46,963 nucleotides of DNA from Bacteroidales bacterium (GTDB taxonomy: Bacteria; Bacteroidota; Bacteroidia; Bacteroidales; P3). Of the stretch, positions 14,901 to 23,186 are shown piece by piece. The notes beneath the pieces were generated by a model. It searched no databases and had not been told where the DNA came from. It saw nothing but the letters and a program-made list of their open reading frames with translations. The first letter of the stretch is position 1. Every line of letters begins with the position of its first letter. The translations under genes were made by a program, and so were the position numbers. Location of the stretch: contig JAFUWF010000010.1 in assembly GCA_017483575.1 (NCBI GenBank), positions 1 to 46,963 on the forward strand, given 5' to 3'.

Positions 14901-15951
14901 GCTTGGGGGTGATTTTCAGAATCCACTGGCTGTTGGTCTCGCAGGAAGGTTTGGTGTAGGTGATGGTGGCAGCGACCTCGCTGGGGTTGACGGGGGAATA
15001 GATGGTGGTGGTGCTGGCCATGGCCGAGGGGACATAGTCAACAAAACCGGCGACGCTCTTGGCGGTGCTCCAGATGTTGGCGGTCTCGAAATCGCTCACT
15101 TTGTCGCAGAGAGCTTCGATGTCAGTGTTGTCGAGGTGGCTGAAGGTGTTGGCGTTGATGGCGGGGGCAGCACCGTAGGCCTTGATGGTGGCAAACGAAC
15201 GTTTGGCAAAGGTCAGCTCGTTGATGTTGGTGACCTCGGCGGGAAGAACGAGGAGAGAGGACTGTTTGTAAACAGTATTGCCGTTGATATCCTGGACGGC
15301 CATGGGGGCTTTGTCGAGAAGGGTGGTGTAGGTGTCATTGTAGCCGATTTCGCCGTTGTAGTTGACAACGTTGATGGCAGTGCCGAGGGTAAGGGTCGGG
15401 AAGATGGTGTTGTTCCAGTTGGTGGGCATGGTGCCATCGATGGTGACGTAGTTGCTGGAAACCTGCTCTTTGACAGCCACGGGGTTGGAGTTGAGGTTGA
15501 AGAAGCTAACAGCACACCACTGGGCCACGGTTCCGTTCCACACAACGCCGGTCACTTTGGTGTTGGCAAAGGCGTCCTTGCCAATGGTGAGGGCGCTGCT
15601 GCTGTTGCGGTTGATGGTCAGGGTGTTGATTTCGCCGTTGATGAAGGCGTACTGACCGATGGTGGCAACAGTGGCGGGGATGGTGACGTTGACGTTCGTC
15701 AGGGTGCTGTTGGCAAAAGCACCGCTCTCAATCTCCACAACGGTGAATTGGATACCGGCATTCGTTACGGTGCCGGGGATGTCGATGGTGCCGGTGAATG
15801 TGTAGCCACTCTGAGCACGAACGGACACCTCGTTGGCGTCACCCTTGGTGGTGTAGACGAGACCATTGTTAGTCCAGTCCAGAGCGAAAGCGCTCTGCCA
15901 GCCAACGATTGCCATCATGAAGATGGTTAAAAGAAATCGTTTGTTTTTCAT
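11980..15951 (-). CDS. Large T9SS-exported surface protein with LRR_5 and InlB B-like repeats
   Basis: A 1323-residue protein with a signal peptide (MKNKRFLLTIFMMAIVGWQS, cleavage near FALD). Domains in order: a BspA/LRR_5-like segment (about 65-150, ESGAFANSTL...IPATVATIGQYAF); InlB B-repeat/Flg_new-like segments (SFARWSGGAF, KFIRWSNGV, FSGWSS, about 340-700 and again near 1010); a beta-rich, carbohydrate-binding-like stretch between about 460 and 620; a roughly 190-residue region of DTVIYNY-like repeats (about 1050-1240); and a type A T9SS sorting domain (about 1245-1323: RLFDVVGHMLATK, ATGTYLVKVG). It is likely anchored on the outer surface, with an adhesive role inferred. It has a long, structured leader (15952-16432) and a strong terminator. 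Confidence 0.88.
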   Translation of the reverse strand: MKNKRFLLTIFMMAIVGWQSAFALDWTNNGLVYTTKGDANEVSVRAQSGYTFTGTIDIPGTVTNAGIQFTVVEIESGAFANSTLTNVNVTIPATVATIGQYAFINGEINTLTINRNSSSALTIGKDAFANTKVTGVVWNGTVAQWCAVSFFNLNSNPVAVKEQVSSNYVTIDGTMPTNWNNTIFPTLTLGTAINVVNYNGEIGYNDTYTTLLDKAPMAVQDINGNTVYKQSSLLVLPAEVTNINELTFAKRSFATIKAYGAAPAINANTFSHLDNTDIEALCDKVSDFETANIWSTAKSVAGFVDYVPSAMASTTTIYSPVNPSEVAATITYTKPSCETNSQWILKITPKPGYSFARWSGGAFDNNTEMEIRGNLNQAMPVNAFVDRLTFLVTVNSEANTMGTTSGNITSYYNDQVTITAQPNSGYKFIRWSNGVTDNPYQNIQVTGDTTLTAYFDVVAPFDRNLELNSDFSNAHQNNLWAFTSNSKNRWAIVDGKMIITNDGNTNNYDNTVATTAYAYRVMNIKANTYYKLSWQYKDYMQYAMVPATDAIKSGDFSAINNWNSLSYPYSTPKNDSTDFNPINSNAEYVLVFKWDRPAGTLDRNYAGLLDNVIFKERKFHVSTNDATVNVSPAWVYSGETVTLTAPEKAGYTFSGWSSNSIDLSQYTSDDLTSNPIHITPDDMDIEGIYANYIAKDVTIVFKNDQKGTYLSETNGNQYNDYLTANHTNSDHYGLICSGTSDFADSLTTYGTIVADIVKINAKHGDYIDLNVDPIVSGWELTSWKVFDKTGAEVSNDNFTTNDNNTLSINMDVANDYYTVVPVFTKKKYEVVIRNYKDANFDVIDTTMGYVTVKVNGQAATGTVSANGNFSKTTYEVEYMDFVELTANTKLSGDQSIYVFAGYKDANNNWVGDDENYNYTNGMYTFVVDGFKRGNNNGQLTFDTYFDYKQYKVTAFTENLEKGNIKNLTSTGEIAYNVNGIAQGAGKYINVRYRNTVMMEAERYSGYMFTGWVKVNSTNTADINTDTIKYNPYTFSPTADVYYKATFKPATDFIRDTVIYNYNYVTQDSTIYVTSYVDTIAYRTGQTVDTTVYNYNYVTKDTVVGNNEILRDTVILNPVYVNNPVYVDTVIYNYVNQTVVTYHDTVIYITSYQPQYVDTIIYNYINQPVYHYVDTTIYNPVYIDVPYYDTIAITYDSVITICNTDTITLTYYDTIINNVHDTTIVTRYDTVYLPQYIYDTVYVHDTVVVGINDVDKVNFTVSQVGNQIAVSGAENNVVRLFDVVGHMLATKQDPYGEVYFDAPATGTYLVKVGNYQAKRIVVVL

Positions 15952-16114
15952 TTTTTGTTGTTTTTGTTTAATTAATAATGTTAATAATCTTTGTTTTTCT
16001 TTTTTTCTCTTTGTTTCAGGTTTTGTTTTTACATGTTTATTTGTTTTCGTTTTACTTAGGTTTTGCTTTTTTTTCTATTTTTTCCGTTTGCGTCGGTAGA
16101 AACAATAAAACAGA

Positions 16115-16147
16115 ACAAGGCTTCTCGGTGTGAGCCGGAAGCCTTGT
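16115..16147 (-). terminator. Terminator-like hairpin in the leader
   Basis: ACAAGGCTTC (16115-16124) pairs perfectly with GAAGCCTTGT (16138-16147), extended by CGG/CCG inside. On the minus strand it is followed by TCTGTTTTATTG. It could be a conditional terminator for the downstream surface protein gene, or the end of a separate transcript from upstream. Confidence 0.45.
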
Positions 16148-16229
16148 CGGTCTTTTCTATATATAAGGTATTATGTCTTTCTGTTTTTTAACAAAGAAGG
16201 ACATGAACCTTCGTGTTTTGACCTTATTT

Positions 16230-16350
16230 CTACTATGAGTGTCTGGAAATGACTCTTGGAATAAATAAGTACGAATAATCCACGCCCCATGCGCGAACTT
16301 TCGGCATCCTTATTCTCATTCCAAATAAAATTTTCCAGACTTTATAGTAG
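16230..16350. repeat. 121-base nested inverted repeat (four-helix hairpin)
   Basis: The helices are CTACTAT (16230-16236)/ATAGTAG (16344-16350), GTCTGGAAA (16241-16249)/TTTCCAGAC (16332-16340), TTGGAAT (16256-16262)/ATTCCAA (16318-16324), AATAAG (16264-16269)/CTTATT (16309-16314), and an apical ATGC...GCAT (16289-16292/16304-16307) with CGA/TCG inside. It can be read as a leader RNA structure or as a small mobile-element-like inverted repeat. Confidence 0.75.
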
Positions 16351-16432
16351 GAGAACAAGAGCTTCAAGCTCAGTTAGTTATGTCTTTTTCTATGTTTTAT
16401 TTCTTCATCTTTTTATGCGTTAAAATCCGATG

Positions 16433-16440
16433 CAAAGATA
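16433..16440 (-). promoter_or_regulatory. -7 element upstream of the surface protein leader
   Basis: TATCTTTG on the minus strand, followed by CATCGG. It is the only good -7 box between this gene and the upstream remnants. No TTTG is seen at the normal upstream spacing. Confidence 0.5.
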
Positions 16441-16932
16441 CGACTTTTTTTTTACATGGTGGTTTTTTTTTAGTTTTTAACGTTTTTTCACCTGTGTTCC
16501 GCCCAGTAGGCGCCATCATCCTAGGTAGGTTTTTTCCCAGTGCCAAAGGATGATGGCTAAAAGCTGGGGCGTGCCACCTTGTTCATTAATGTTATGTCGT
16601 TATGGGGATGTGTTTCCATTGTTTTGACATAGTGTGGAAAAAGGTGGTTTCGGTTCTTACAGAGTGATTTCCAATGTGTTTTCCAGACTTCATAGTACTC
16701 ACTCGGCAAGTCCCATTCAAGGCGCAAAAGTACAAATAATTTTGAATATAGCGGAGTTTTTTTTGTGTTGTATTGTTTTTCAAGGAGATAATTGTTGTTT
16801 TTTAATAGAAAATGTACCTTATAGGACCAAATAATTTACGGCATTGAATGGCCTCTCGGGTTCTTTTTTTGATAAAAAGACGCGAATGTCCGCGAATTAA
16901 CCGTTAATGACTGTATGGGTGTTCCGTGGTAA
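16441..16932. other. Intergenic stretch without recognisable gene
   Basis: AT-rich DNA between the surface protein promoter and the decayed DUF1016 gene. A 19-base match to the right arm of the 121-base inverted repeat (TTTTCCAGACTTYATAGTA) is at 16679-16697. A short tandem pair, GACGCGAATGTCCGCGAATTAA-like, lies near 16879. No coding frame with a plausible start or family match is visible. Confidence 0.6.
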
Positions 16933-17666
16933 TCAGTTGCTTTTCTGCTGCAGCAGGCGTGCTAGTTCGGTTTCCAACTGTTCCCTTGAGGGGAGATAGA
17001 GCTGATACCGGCTTACGAACAGTTGGTTGCTGATGCCCTCCATAGCGTACTGCATTGTCAGTCGGTCGCCTGCTGTACCGAGGACTATGCCTATCGGCTC
17101 GTTGTCGCCTTCGCCCGACACTTCGTGCCTGAAATAGTTCAGGTAGAGATTCATCTGTCCGATGTCCTCGTGTTTCACCTCCCCTCGTTTCAGGTCAATC
17201 AGTACGAAGCATTTCTATGAAAGAGCATGCTGTCGCGTTGACGCTTCAGTTCCCGCACGCTCCAGCGTGCATTCTCGCACTCGTGGACGTAGAAGCTGAT
17301 TTCCAGAGGGTCATCGAGCTTGAGGATTTCTTGATAGTGACTCCAGCTCAATTTGCACGACAGTGTCGTGCTATTCGGGAAAGTCATATAGAACTTGCGC
17401 ATATACTGCAAGTTGTTCCGATTGAAACCTCGTCCGTACTTTTCTGTCAAATCGCGAGACAGACGGTTAAGCAACCCGCTGCCGTATTCGGCGCGTTCGT
17501 TTCCGTTTTGCTCGTATTCGACAATATGTTTTCCGATGTTCCAGTAAGTCTCTACCAGTACATTGTTGACGGCCACAGCCAGCTGTTTGCGGGCATCGGA
17601 AAGCATTGCTCCGATGTTGCTCACCAGTTGGCTGTAGCCGGTGTTTTCTGTCGTAATGGCAGCCAT
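16933..17666 (-). pseudogene. DUF1016 PDDEXK protein gene with internal deletion and frameshift
   Basis: The N-terminal part (from the ATG at 17666) carries the family features: VLVETYWNIGKHIVEYEQNG, LSCKLSWSHYQEIL and ARWSVRELKRQRDSMLFH. It then breaks into a stop near 17199. Just past the break another frame resumes with CFVLIDLKRGEVKHEDIGQM and the normal family C-terminus, down to 16933. Roughly 110 residues are missing, including the first nuclease acidic motif equivalent to NFYVDLVFYN. The nuclease must be inactive. The start lies only five bases from the asnS stop. Compare the intact family member at 466-1593. Confidence 0.85.
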
Positions 17667-17671
17667 AGCCT

Positions 17672-19108
17672 TTAGAACTCGGCGGTCTTGGGGGTGCGGG
17701 GGAAGGGGATGACGTCGCGGATGTTGGCCATGCCGGTGACGAAGAGCATCAGGCGCTCGAAGCCGAGGCCGAAGCCGGCGTGGGGGCAGGAGCCGTAGCG
17801 GCGCGTGTCGAGGTACCACCACATGTCCTTCATCGGGATGTTCAGCTCGTTGATGCGGGTCATCAGCTTGTCGTAGTTCTCCTCGCGGACGCTGCCGCCG
17901 ATGATCTCGCCGATCTGCGGGAAGAGCACGTCGGTGCCCTGCACGGTGCGGCCAGAGAAGCCCTGTTTTTTGCCCTCTTCGACCACGGTGTCGTTGAGCT
18001 TCATGTAGAAGGCCTTGATCTCCTTCGGGTAGTCGATCATGATGACGGGCTTCTTGAAGTGTTTTTCCACCAAGTAGCGCTCGTGCTCGCTGGCGAGGTC
18101 GACGCCCCAGCTGACGGGGAACTCAAACTTGACGCCGTTCTTGACGGCCTCTTCCAGAATCTTGATACCCTCGGTGTAGGGCAGGCGGACGAAGTCGGTG
18201 TCGATGACGGAGCGCAGGCGCTCGATGAGGCCGTTGTCGATCATCTTGTTGAGGAACTCGAGGTCGTCCATGCAATGGTCGAGGGCCCAGCGGATGCAGT
18301 ATTTGATGAACTCCTCCTCGAGGGCGGTGAGCTCGTCGAGCTGGTAGAAGGCCATCTCGGGTTCGATCATCCAGAACTCGGCCAGGTGGCGCGGGGTGTT
18401 GCTGTTCTCGGCGCGGAAGGTGGGACCGAAGGTGTAGATTTTTCCTAATGAGGTGGCGCCGAGCTCGCCCTCGAGCTGGCCGCTGACGGTGAGGGCGGTG
18501 AACTTGCCGAAGAAGTCCTGGTCCCAGTCGATGGTGCCGTCCTCGCGGCGGGGCGGGTTTTCGGGGTCGAGGGTGGAGACGTGGAACATCTCGCCGGCGC
18601 CTTCGCAGTCGCTGGCGGTGATGAGGGGCGTGTGGAAGTAGAAGAAGCCGCGCTCGTGGAAGAAGGTGTGGATGGCCATGGCCATGTTGTGGCGCAGGCG
18701 CATGACGGCGCCGAAGGTGTTGGTGCGCAGGCGCAGGTGGCCTATCTCGCGCAGGAACTCCATCGAGTGGCCCTTCTTCTGCAGCGGGTAGGTCTCAGGG
18801 TCGGCCTCGCCGTAGACGACGATCTTCTCGGCCTGCACCTCGACGGCCTGGCCGCTGCCCTGGCTCTCGACGAGCGTGCCCTCCACGCCGATGCAGGCGC
18901 CGGTGGTGATGCGACGCAGTTCTTCCTCGAACTTGGCCGGGTCGGCCACGACCTGCATGTTGTGAATGATGCTGCCGTCGTTCAAGGCCAGGAAGGCCAC
19001 GTTTTTGTTGCCACGCTTGGTGCGCACCCATCCTTTGACACAGATCTGAGTGCCAATCAGTGCGCTGACGTCTTCTTTCAGAAGATACTTGATCTCGTAA
19101 CGTTTCAT
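17672..19108 (-). CDS. asnS: Asparaginyl-tRNA synthetase
   Basis: A 478-residue class IIb synthetase that charges tRNA(Asn). An N-terminal OB-fold anticodon-binding domain (about 15-105, [20 protein letters not shown]) precedes the catalytic core with motif 2 ([20 protein letters not shown]) and motif 3 ([16 protein letters not shown]). The insertion [16 protein letters not shown] is typical of Bacteroidota AsnRS. It lies downstream of thyA and manC on the same strand, 58 bases after manC. The run of three is compact, but asnS may also have its own promoter. Confidence 0.96.
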   Translation of the reverse strand: MKRYEIKYLLKEDVSALIGTQICVKGWVRTKRGNKNVAFLALNDGSIIHNMQVVADPAKFEEELRRITTGACIGVEGTLVESQGSGQAVEVQAEKIVVYGEADPETYPLQKKGHSMEFLREIGHLRLRTNTFGAVMRLRHNMAMAIHTFFHERGFFYFHTPLITASDCEGAGEMFHVSTLDPENPPRREDGTIDWDQDFFGKFTALTVSGQLEGELGATSLGKIYTFGPTFRAENSNTPRHLAEFWMIEPEMAFYQLDELTALEEEFIKYCIRWALDHCMDDLEFLNKMIDNGLIERLRSVIDTDFVRLPYTEGIKILEEAVKNGVKFEFPVSWGVDLASEHERYLVEKHFKKPVIMIDYPKEIKAFYMKLNDTVVEEGKKQGFSGRTVQGTDVLFPQIGEIIGGSVREENYDKLMTRINELNIPMKDMWWYLDTRRYGSCPHAGFGLGFERLMLFVTGMANIRDVIPFPRTPKTAEF

Positions 19109-19159
19109 ATTATTCTATATTTTTTTATTGTCCTAATTTAATGTCATCAATAATGCATT

Positions 19160-19198
19160 TGTCCTTTCACTCCTTTTCACTCCCTTTCACTCCTTTGT
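19160..19198 (-). repeat. Three 10-base GGAGTGAAAR units at the manC stop
   Basis: On the minus strand units of GGAGTGAAAG type are repeated with TGA every 10 bases. Because 10 leaves a remainder of 1 on division by 3, the TGAs fall in all three frames. They encode the last residues of ManC (GVKGSEKE) and supply its stop. Confidence 0.7.
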
Positions 19199-20267
19199 TG
19201 TCTATCAGTTTCTTCAGCTCCACGTCGTTGGCGAAGCGGAAGACTTGTTCTTCGTTTTTGCGGCGGCAGACCATGAGGGTGTTGTCGTTGGCGGCGACGA
19301 TGTAGCCGTCCAGGCCCTCGAGCACCACGGTCTTCGAGTGGTCGTCGGGCATGACGACGAGGGAGTTGCGGGTGTCGTAGGTGAAGACGTTGCCGCTGAG
19401 GATGGCGTTGCCGTTGTGGTCGCGGGGCGATACATCGTAGAGCGAGTCCCACGTCTCCACGTCGCTCCATCCGAAGCTGGCGGCGAGCACGTGCACGTTG
19501 GCGGCCTTCTCCATGATGCCGTGGTCTATGCTGATGGACTCGCAGTGCGAGTAGACCTCGTCGAGCTGGGAGCGGAGGGTGGAGGGCGGAGTGTGGAGGA
19601 ACGGCTCGGCGATGGCGGGGAGGTGGTCCTCGTAGGCCTTGCGCAGCACGGGGAGTGTCCAAACGAAGATGCCGGCGTTCCAGAAGAACTCGCCGCTGGC
19701 GATGAACTGGCGAGCCATCTCGACGGGTGGCTTCTCGGTGAAGGTGACCACCTCGTGCAGGTTGTGGGCCTTGGGCAGGGCGGGTTCCTCGCGGAACTGT
19801 ATGTATCCGTAGCTGGTCACCGGGCGCACGGGCTGTGCGCCGAGGGTGATAATCCAGTCGTGTGTGGCCACGGTGTCGATGGCCTGCTTCATGTCGGCCA
19901 TGAATTTCTCCTCGCGGAAGATGGCGTGGTCCGAGGGGGTGACGATGACCACGGCCTGTGAGTCGCGCTCGGCGATAACGGCGGCGGCGTAGGCCACACA
20001 GGGGGCTGTGTTGCGACGCAGGGGTTCGCAGAGCACCTGCCACTCCTCCAGGTCCGGCAGCTGTTCCCGCACGCGGTCGGCATACTGCTCGCCGGTGACC
20101 ACGACGATGTGCTCCTTGCTGCAGAGCTGAGCATAGCGGCGGTAGGTGCTTTGGAGCATGGTGCGCCCCGTGCCCATGACGTCGATGAACTGCTTGGGGC
20201 TGTCGGCATTGCTGATGGGCCAGAAACGGCTGCCCAGGCCTCCGGCCATGATGACGCACCAGGTCAT
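19167..20267 (-). CDS. manC: Mannose-1-phosphate guanylyltransferase
   Basis: A 366-residue nucleotidyltransferase making GDP-mannose for surface glycans. Seen in sequence: the nucleotide-binding loop [59 protein letters not shown] and [13 protein letters not shown]. It is a single-domain form without the C-terminal phosphomannose isomerase. The start overlaps the thyA stop as ATGA (20264-20267), so it is translationally coupled to thyA. The C-terminus runs into a 10-base repeat array. Confidence 0.93.
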   Translation of the reverse strand: MTWCVIMAGGLGSRFWPISNADSPKQFIDVMGTGRTMLQSTYRRYAQLCSKEHIVVVTGEQYADRVREQLPDLEEWQVLCEPLRRNTAPCVAYAAAVIAERDSQAVVIVTPSDHAIFREEKFMADMKQAIDTVATHDWIITLGAQPVRPVTSYGYIQFREEPALPKAHNLHEVVTFTEKPPVEMARQFIASGEFFWNAGIFVWTLPVLRKAYEDHLPAIAEPFLHTPPSTLRSQLDEVYSHCESISIDHGIMEKAANVHVLAASFGWSDVETWDSLYDVSPRDHNGNAILSGNVFTYDTRNSLVVMPDDHSKTVVLEGLDGYIVAANDNTLMVCRRKNEEQVFRFANDVELKKLIDNKGVKGSEKE

Positions 20268-21058
20268 ACGCTCACCTCCCCTTTGATGTGTGGATGGGGG
20301 TCGTAGCCCTCGAGGCGGAAGTCCTCGTACTCGAAATCGAAGATGCTCTTGCGGTCGGGGTTGATATGCATCGTGGGCAGGGGCCGCGGCTCACGGATGA
20401 GCTGCAGGTGCACCTGGTCCAGGTGGTTCTTGTAGATGTGCGCGTCGCCGAAGGTGTGGACGAACTCGCCGGGCTCCAGGCCGCACACCTGTGCCATCAT
20501 CATGGTCAGCAGGGCATAGGATGCGATGTTGAACGGCACGCCGAGGAAGATGTCGGCGCTGCGCTGGTAGAGCTGGCAGCTGAGGCGTTGGTGGTCGACA
20601 TAGAACTGGAACAGGCAGTGGCAGGGGGGGAGGGCCATGTCTTCTATTTCGGCGGGGTTCCAGGCCGTCACCAGCAGGCGGCGGCTGTAGGGGTTGGTCT
20701 TGATCTGGTGCACCACGTTGGCAATCTGGTCGATGGTGCCGCCACGGCCGTCGGGCCACGAGCGCCACTGGCTCCCATAGACGGGTCCCAGGTTGCCCTC
20801 GGCGTCGGCCCACTCGTCCCAGATGGAGACGCCGTGGTCCTTGAGGTACTTGATGTTGGTGTCGCCGCGGAGGAACCACAGCAGTTCGTAGATGATGGAA
20901 CGCAGGTGCAGCTTCTTCGTCGTCAGCACAGGGAAGCCCTTGGCGAGGTCGAAGCGCATCTGGTAGCCGAACACGCCCACGGTGCCTGTCCCTGTGCGGT
21001 CCAGGCGCTCCGTGCCGTTGTCCAGCACATATTGTAAGAGGTCTAAATATTGTTTCAT
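20264..21058 (-). CDS. thyA: Thymidylate synthase
   Basis: A 264-residue ThyA that converts dUMP to dTMP with methylenetetrahydrofolate. Seen: the folate/dUMP site [18 protein letters not shown], the active-site cysteine in [12 protein letters not shown], and the dUMP-binding [17 protein letters not shown]. Length is normal for bacterial ThyA. It is the first gene of the thyA-manC-asnS run. No folA follows, although that pairing is common elsewhere. Confidence 0.97.
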   Translation of the reverse strand: MKQYLDLLQYVLDNGTERLDRTGTGTVGVFGYQMRFDLAKGFPVLTTKKLHLRSIIYELLWFLRGDTNIKYLKDHGVSIWDEWADAEGNLGPVYGSQWRSWPDGRGGTIDQIANVVHQIKTNPYSRRLLVTAWNPAEIEDMALPPCHCLFQFYVDHQRLSCQLYQRSADIFLGVPFNIASYALLTMMMAQVCGLEPGEFVHTFGDAHIYKNHLDQVHLQLIREPRPLPTMHINPDRKSIFDFEYEDFRLEGYDPHPHIKGEVSV

Positions 21059-21190
21059 AAATATAAATCCGCTCTCATAACGCCAAAAAAAGAAAAATGT
21101 TGCATGGGTGTAAAAATATATTTTGCCCCGGAAGTAGGACCAGGAGGTAAACTTAACAAAAACGTAACAATTTATTCGGGATATTATGTG

Positions 21191-21198
21191 TACTTTTG
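21191..21198 (+). promoter_or_regulatory. -7 element of the Na/Pi cotransporter gene
   Basis: TACTTTTG followed by CA, 27 bases before the ATG at 21226. The upstream DNA is A/T-rich without a clear TTTG at 19 bases. Confidence 0.5.
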
Positions 21199-21225
21199 CA
21201 GCGTCGAAAAAGAAAAAGTAGAATT

Positions 21226-22947
21226 ATGGAAATAACTGATATTGTCTTCATCCTCTTGAATTTGGCCGGAGCGCTGGCGGTGTTCCTCTTTGCCATGAAA
21301 CTGATGAGCGAGGGCCTGCAGAAGTTCGCCGGATCGAAGTTGCGCCATGTGCTGAGCCGCATCACGGGCAAGCCGCTGAGCGGCATCCTGGCGGGTGCCG
21401 GCATCACGGCTGCCATCCAGTCGAGCACGGCCACCACGGTGATGGTGGTGGGCTTTGCCGGCGCGGGCTTGCTGACGCTGGGTGGCGCCGTGGCGGTGGT
21501 GATGGGTGCCAACATCGGCACCACCATCACGGCCTGGATCATCGCCCTCTTCGGCATCGGCAACGGCGCCTCGGACGCCGTGAGCTTCTCGCTGCCGATG
21601 TTCCTCGGCACGCTGAGCCTCTTCTTCATGTTCTCCAAGAAGAACAAGATGCAGTATCTGGGCCAGACCATCATAGGCCTGTGCCTGCTGCTGGTGGGCA
21701 TGGAGCTGCTGGAGAGCGCCATTCCGCAGCTGAGCGACGAGGTGGTGGAGACCATAGCCACCTGGAGCCACTGGGGCTTCTGGTCGGTGCTGCTGTTCAT
21801 CGTCGTGGGTGCCGTGCTGACCATCATCCTGCAGACCTCGGCGGCCATGACGGCGGTCATCCTGCTGATGGCCAGCCAGGGCTGGATAGAGTTCCCGATG
21901 GCGTTGGCCCTGGTGATGGGCCAGAACCTGGGCACGACGCTGACGGCGCAGGTGGTGGCCATGACGACGGGCACCACGGGCAAGCGCGCCGCCCGGGCGC
22001 ACCTGGTGTTCAACGTGGCGGGTGTGCTGTTCTGCCTCATCCTGTTCTACCCCATCTGCAACGGCATCATGGCCCTCTCGGGCGTTACCGCCGATACCGC
22101 CGACCCGCTGAACCAGCAGCGCTACCCCTTGGCCATCACCATCTTCCACACCTTCTTCAATGTCGGCACGACCATCATCCTGGCCTTCTTCATTCCGCAG
22201 ATTGTGAAGATAGTGGAATGGATGGTGCCCGAGAAGAAGGGCGACGAGGGCGAAGAGGAGTTCCGCCTGACCTACATAGAGCCCAACCTGCTGAGCACCG
22301 CCGAGCTGAACCTGCAGAGCGCCAAGAGCGAGATCGAGGAGTTCTCGAAGCGGGTGCTGCGGATGTATACCTTCCTGCCGGGCCTGCGCACGGCCAAGGA
22401 CGACGAGGAGTTCGACGCCATCATGGCACGCATAGCCAAATACGAGGAGATTACCGACAGGATGGAAATGGAAATCTCGAAGTTCCTGACGAAGGTGGGC
22501 AGTGGCGATGTGTCGGAGCATGCGTCGGAGCGCATCAGCACCATGCTGCGTATCATCGACAACCTGGAGTCCATTGGCGACACCGTCTACCAGATCGCCA
22601 TGACGCGCCAGAGCAAGCGCGAGGATGCCGTGCATTTCGATGCTGGGCTGAACGCCAATCTGGCCCACATGAGCGAGCTGGTGCAACAGGCCCTCGACGT
22701 GATGGACCGCAATCTGCACGACTACGACCATGTGGACCTCGATGCCGCTTATGCCGCCGAACATGAAATCAATGGTTTCCGCGACCGCCTGCGTGCGCAG
22801 CACCTCGACGCCCTGAAGCTGGGCGTCTACGACTACGCCATCGGCAACGCCTACAGCAGCCTCTATGCGCTGTACGAGAAGCTGGGCGACTATGTCATCA
22901 ACGTCAGCGAGGCCATCGACAGCAGCCGCAAGCACGCTGAGGATTAA
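21226..22947 (+). CDS. Na/Pi cotransporter family protein with PhoU-like domain
   Basis: A 573-residue inner-membrane protein of the NptA/PNaS family, predicted to import phosphate with sodium. The N-terminal two thirds hold about eight hydrophobic helices and the two inverted repeats with QSSTATT (about 65-71) and LQTSAAMT (about 203-210). VMGANIGTT and VMGQNLGTT mark the paired repeats. Residues about 365-573 form a PhoU-like helical regulatory domain. An in-frame TTG at 21196 lies within the -7 box and is rejected as a start. No other phosphate gene is adjacent. Confidence 0.92.
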   Translation: MEITDIVFILLNLAGALAVFLFAMKLMSEGLQKFAGSKLRHVLSRITGKPLSGILAGAGITAAIQSSTATTVMVVGFAGAGLLTLGGAVAVVMGANIGTTITAWIIALFGIGNGASDAVSFSLPMFLGTLSLFFMFSKKNKMQYLGQTIIGLCLLLVGMELLESAIPQLSDEVVETIATWSHWGFWSVLLFIVVGAVLTIILQTSAAMTAVILLMASQGWIEFPMALALVMGQNLGTTLTAQVVAMTTGTTGKRAARAHLVFNVAGVLFCLILFYPICNGIMALSGVTADTADPLNQQRYPLAITIFHTFFNVGTTIILAFFIPQIVKIVEWMVPEKKGDEGEEEFRLTYIEPNLLSTAELNLQSAKSEIEEFSKRVLRMYTFLPGLRTAKDDEEFDAIMARIAKYEEITDRMEMEISKFLTKVGSGDVSEHASERISTMLRIIDNLESIGDTVYQIAMTRQSKREDAVHFDAGLNANLAHMSELVQQALDVMDRNLHDYDHVDLDAAYAAEHEINGFRDRLRAQHLDALKLGVYDYAIGNAYSSLYALYEKLGDYVINVSEAIDSSRKHAED

Positions 22948-23119
22948 ACAAGCGGGTGTTGAGGAGGAGCGTGCTGGAGGGTGTCCGGATAGGGTATCCG
23001 GGGGAGTGAATCGTTATCCACCGACTAAACGTTTGAATGCAAAAGGAGTGCCCCGATTGGGGGTGGATTTGTTGATAACTTGTTGGCGGGATTAAGTTTT
23101 TTTAAACTAATTTAGCATC

Positions 23120-23170
23120 ATGAAAAAAAGGCTTATGGCCTTTATAATGAATTATAGTATAACAACATAA
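23120..23170 (+). CDS. Possible 16-codon leader ORF upstream of nrdJ
   Basis: ATG at 23120 opens 16 codons (MKKRLMAFIMNYSITT) ending at TAA 23168-23170, 16 bases before the nrdJ ATG. A 6-bp hairpin, AAAGGC/GCCTTT (23127-23143), overlaps it. There is no clear ribosome-binding site before it. It may be chance. Confidence 0.2.
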   Translation: MKKRLMAFIMNYSITT

Positions 23171-23186
23171 AATAAAAGGAGCAATC

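Larger units (their letters stand above)
15952..16432 (-). promoter_or_regulatory. Long structured 5' leader of the 1323-residue surface protein gene
   Basis: If transcription starts from the -7 box at 16433-16440, the leader is about 475 bases. It contains a 121-base nested inverted repeat (16230-16350), then a 10-bp hairpin with a T-rich tail (16115-16147), then an A-rich unstructured run into the start codon. The arrangement resembles an attenuator or riboswitch-type leader. No known riboswitch motif was recognised. No tRNA or coding frame was found here. Confidence 0.4.

Noticed and set aside
12097-15930. A 1277-codon open frame on the plus strand opposite the giant surface protein gene
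   Set aside because: It is a shadow: Val/Asp/Gly-rich with no domain, created by the codon bias of the real minus-strand gene, which has a signal peptide, a T9SS domain and a terminator.
15952-16932. tRNA or other standard RNA genes in the long gap
   Set aside because: No cloverleaf with T-loop GTTCRA-type sequence or CCA end was found on either strand.
21184-22935. Long minus-strand frame opposite the Na/Pi cotransporter
   Set aside because: His/Gln/Arg-rich product with no domains; the plus strand has clear transporter repeats.
22948-23186. A cobalamin riboswitch before the B12-dependent reductase
   Set aside because: The 239 bases are too short for a typical one and no B12-box-like core was seen; only small hairpins (22985-23001, 23127-23143).
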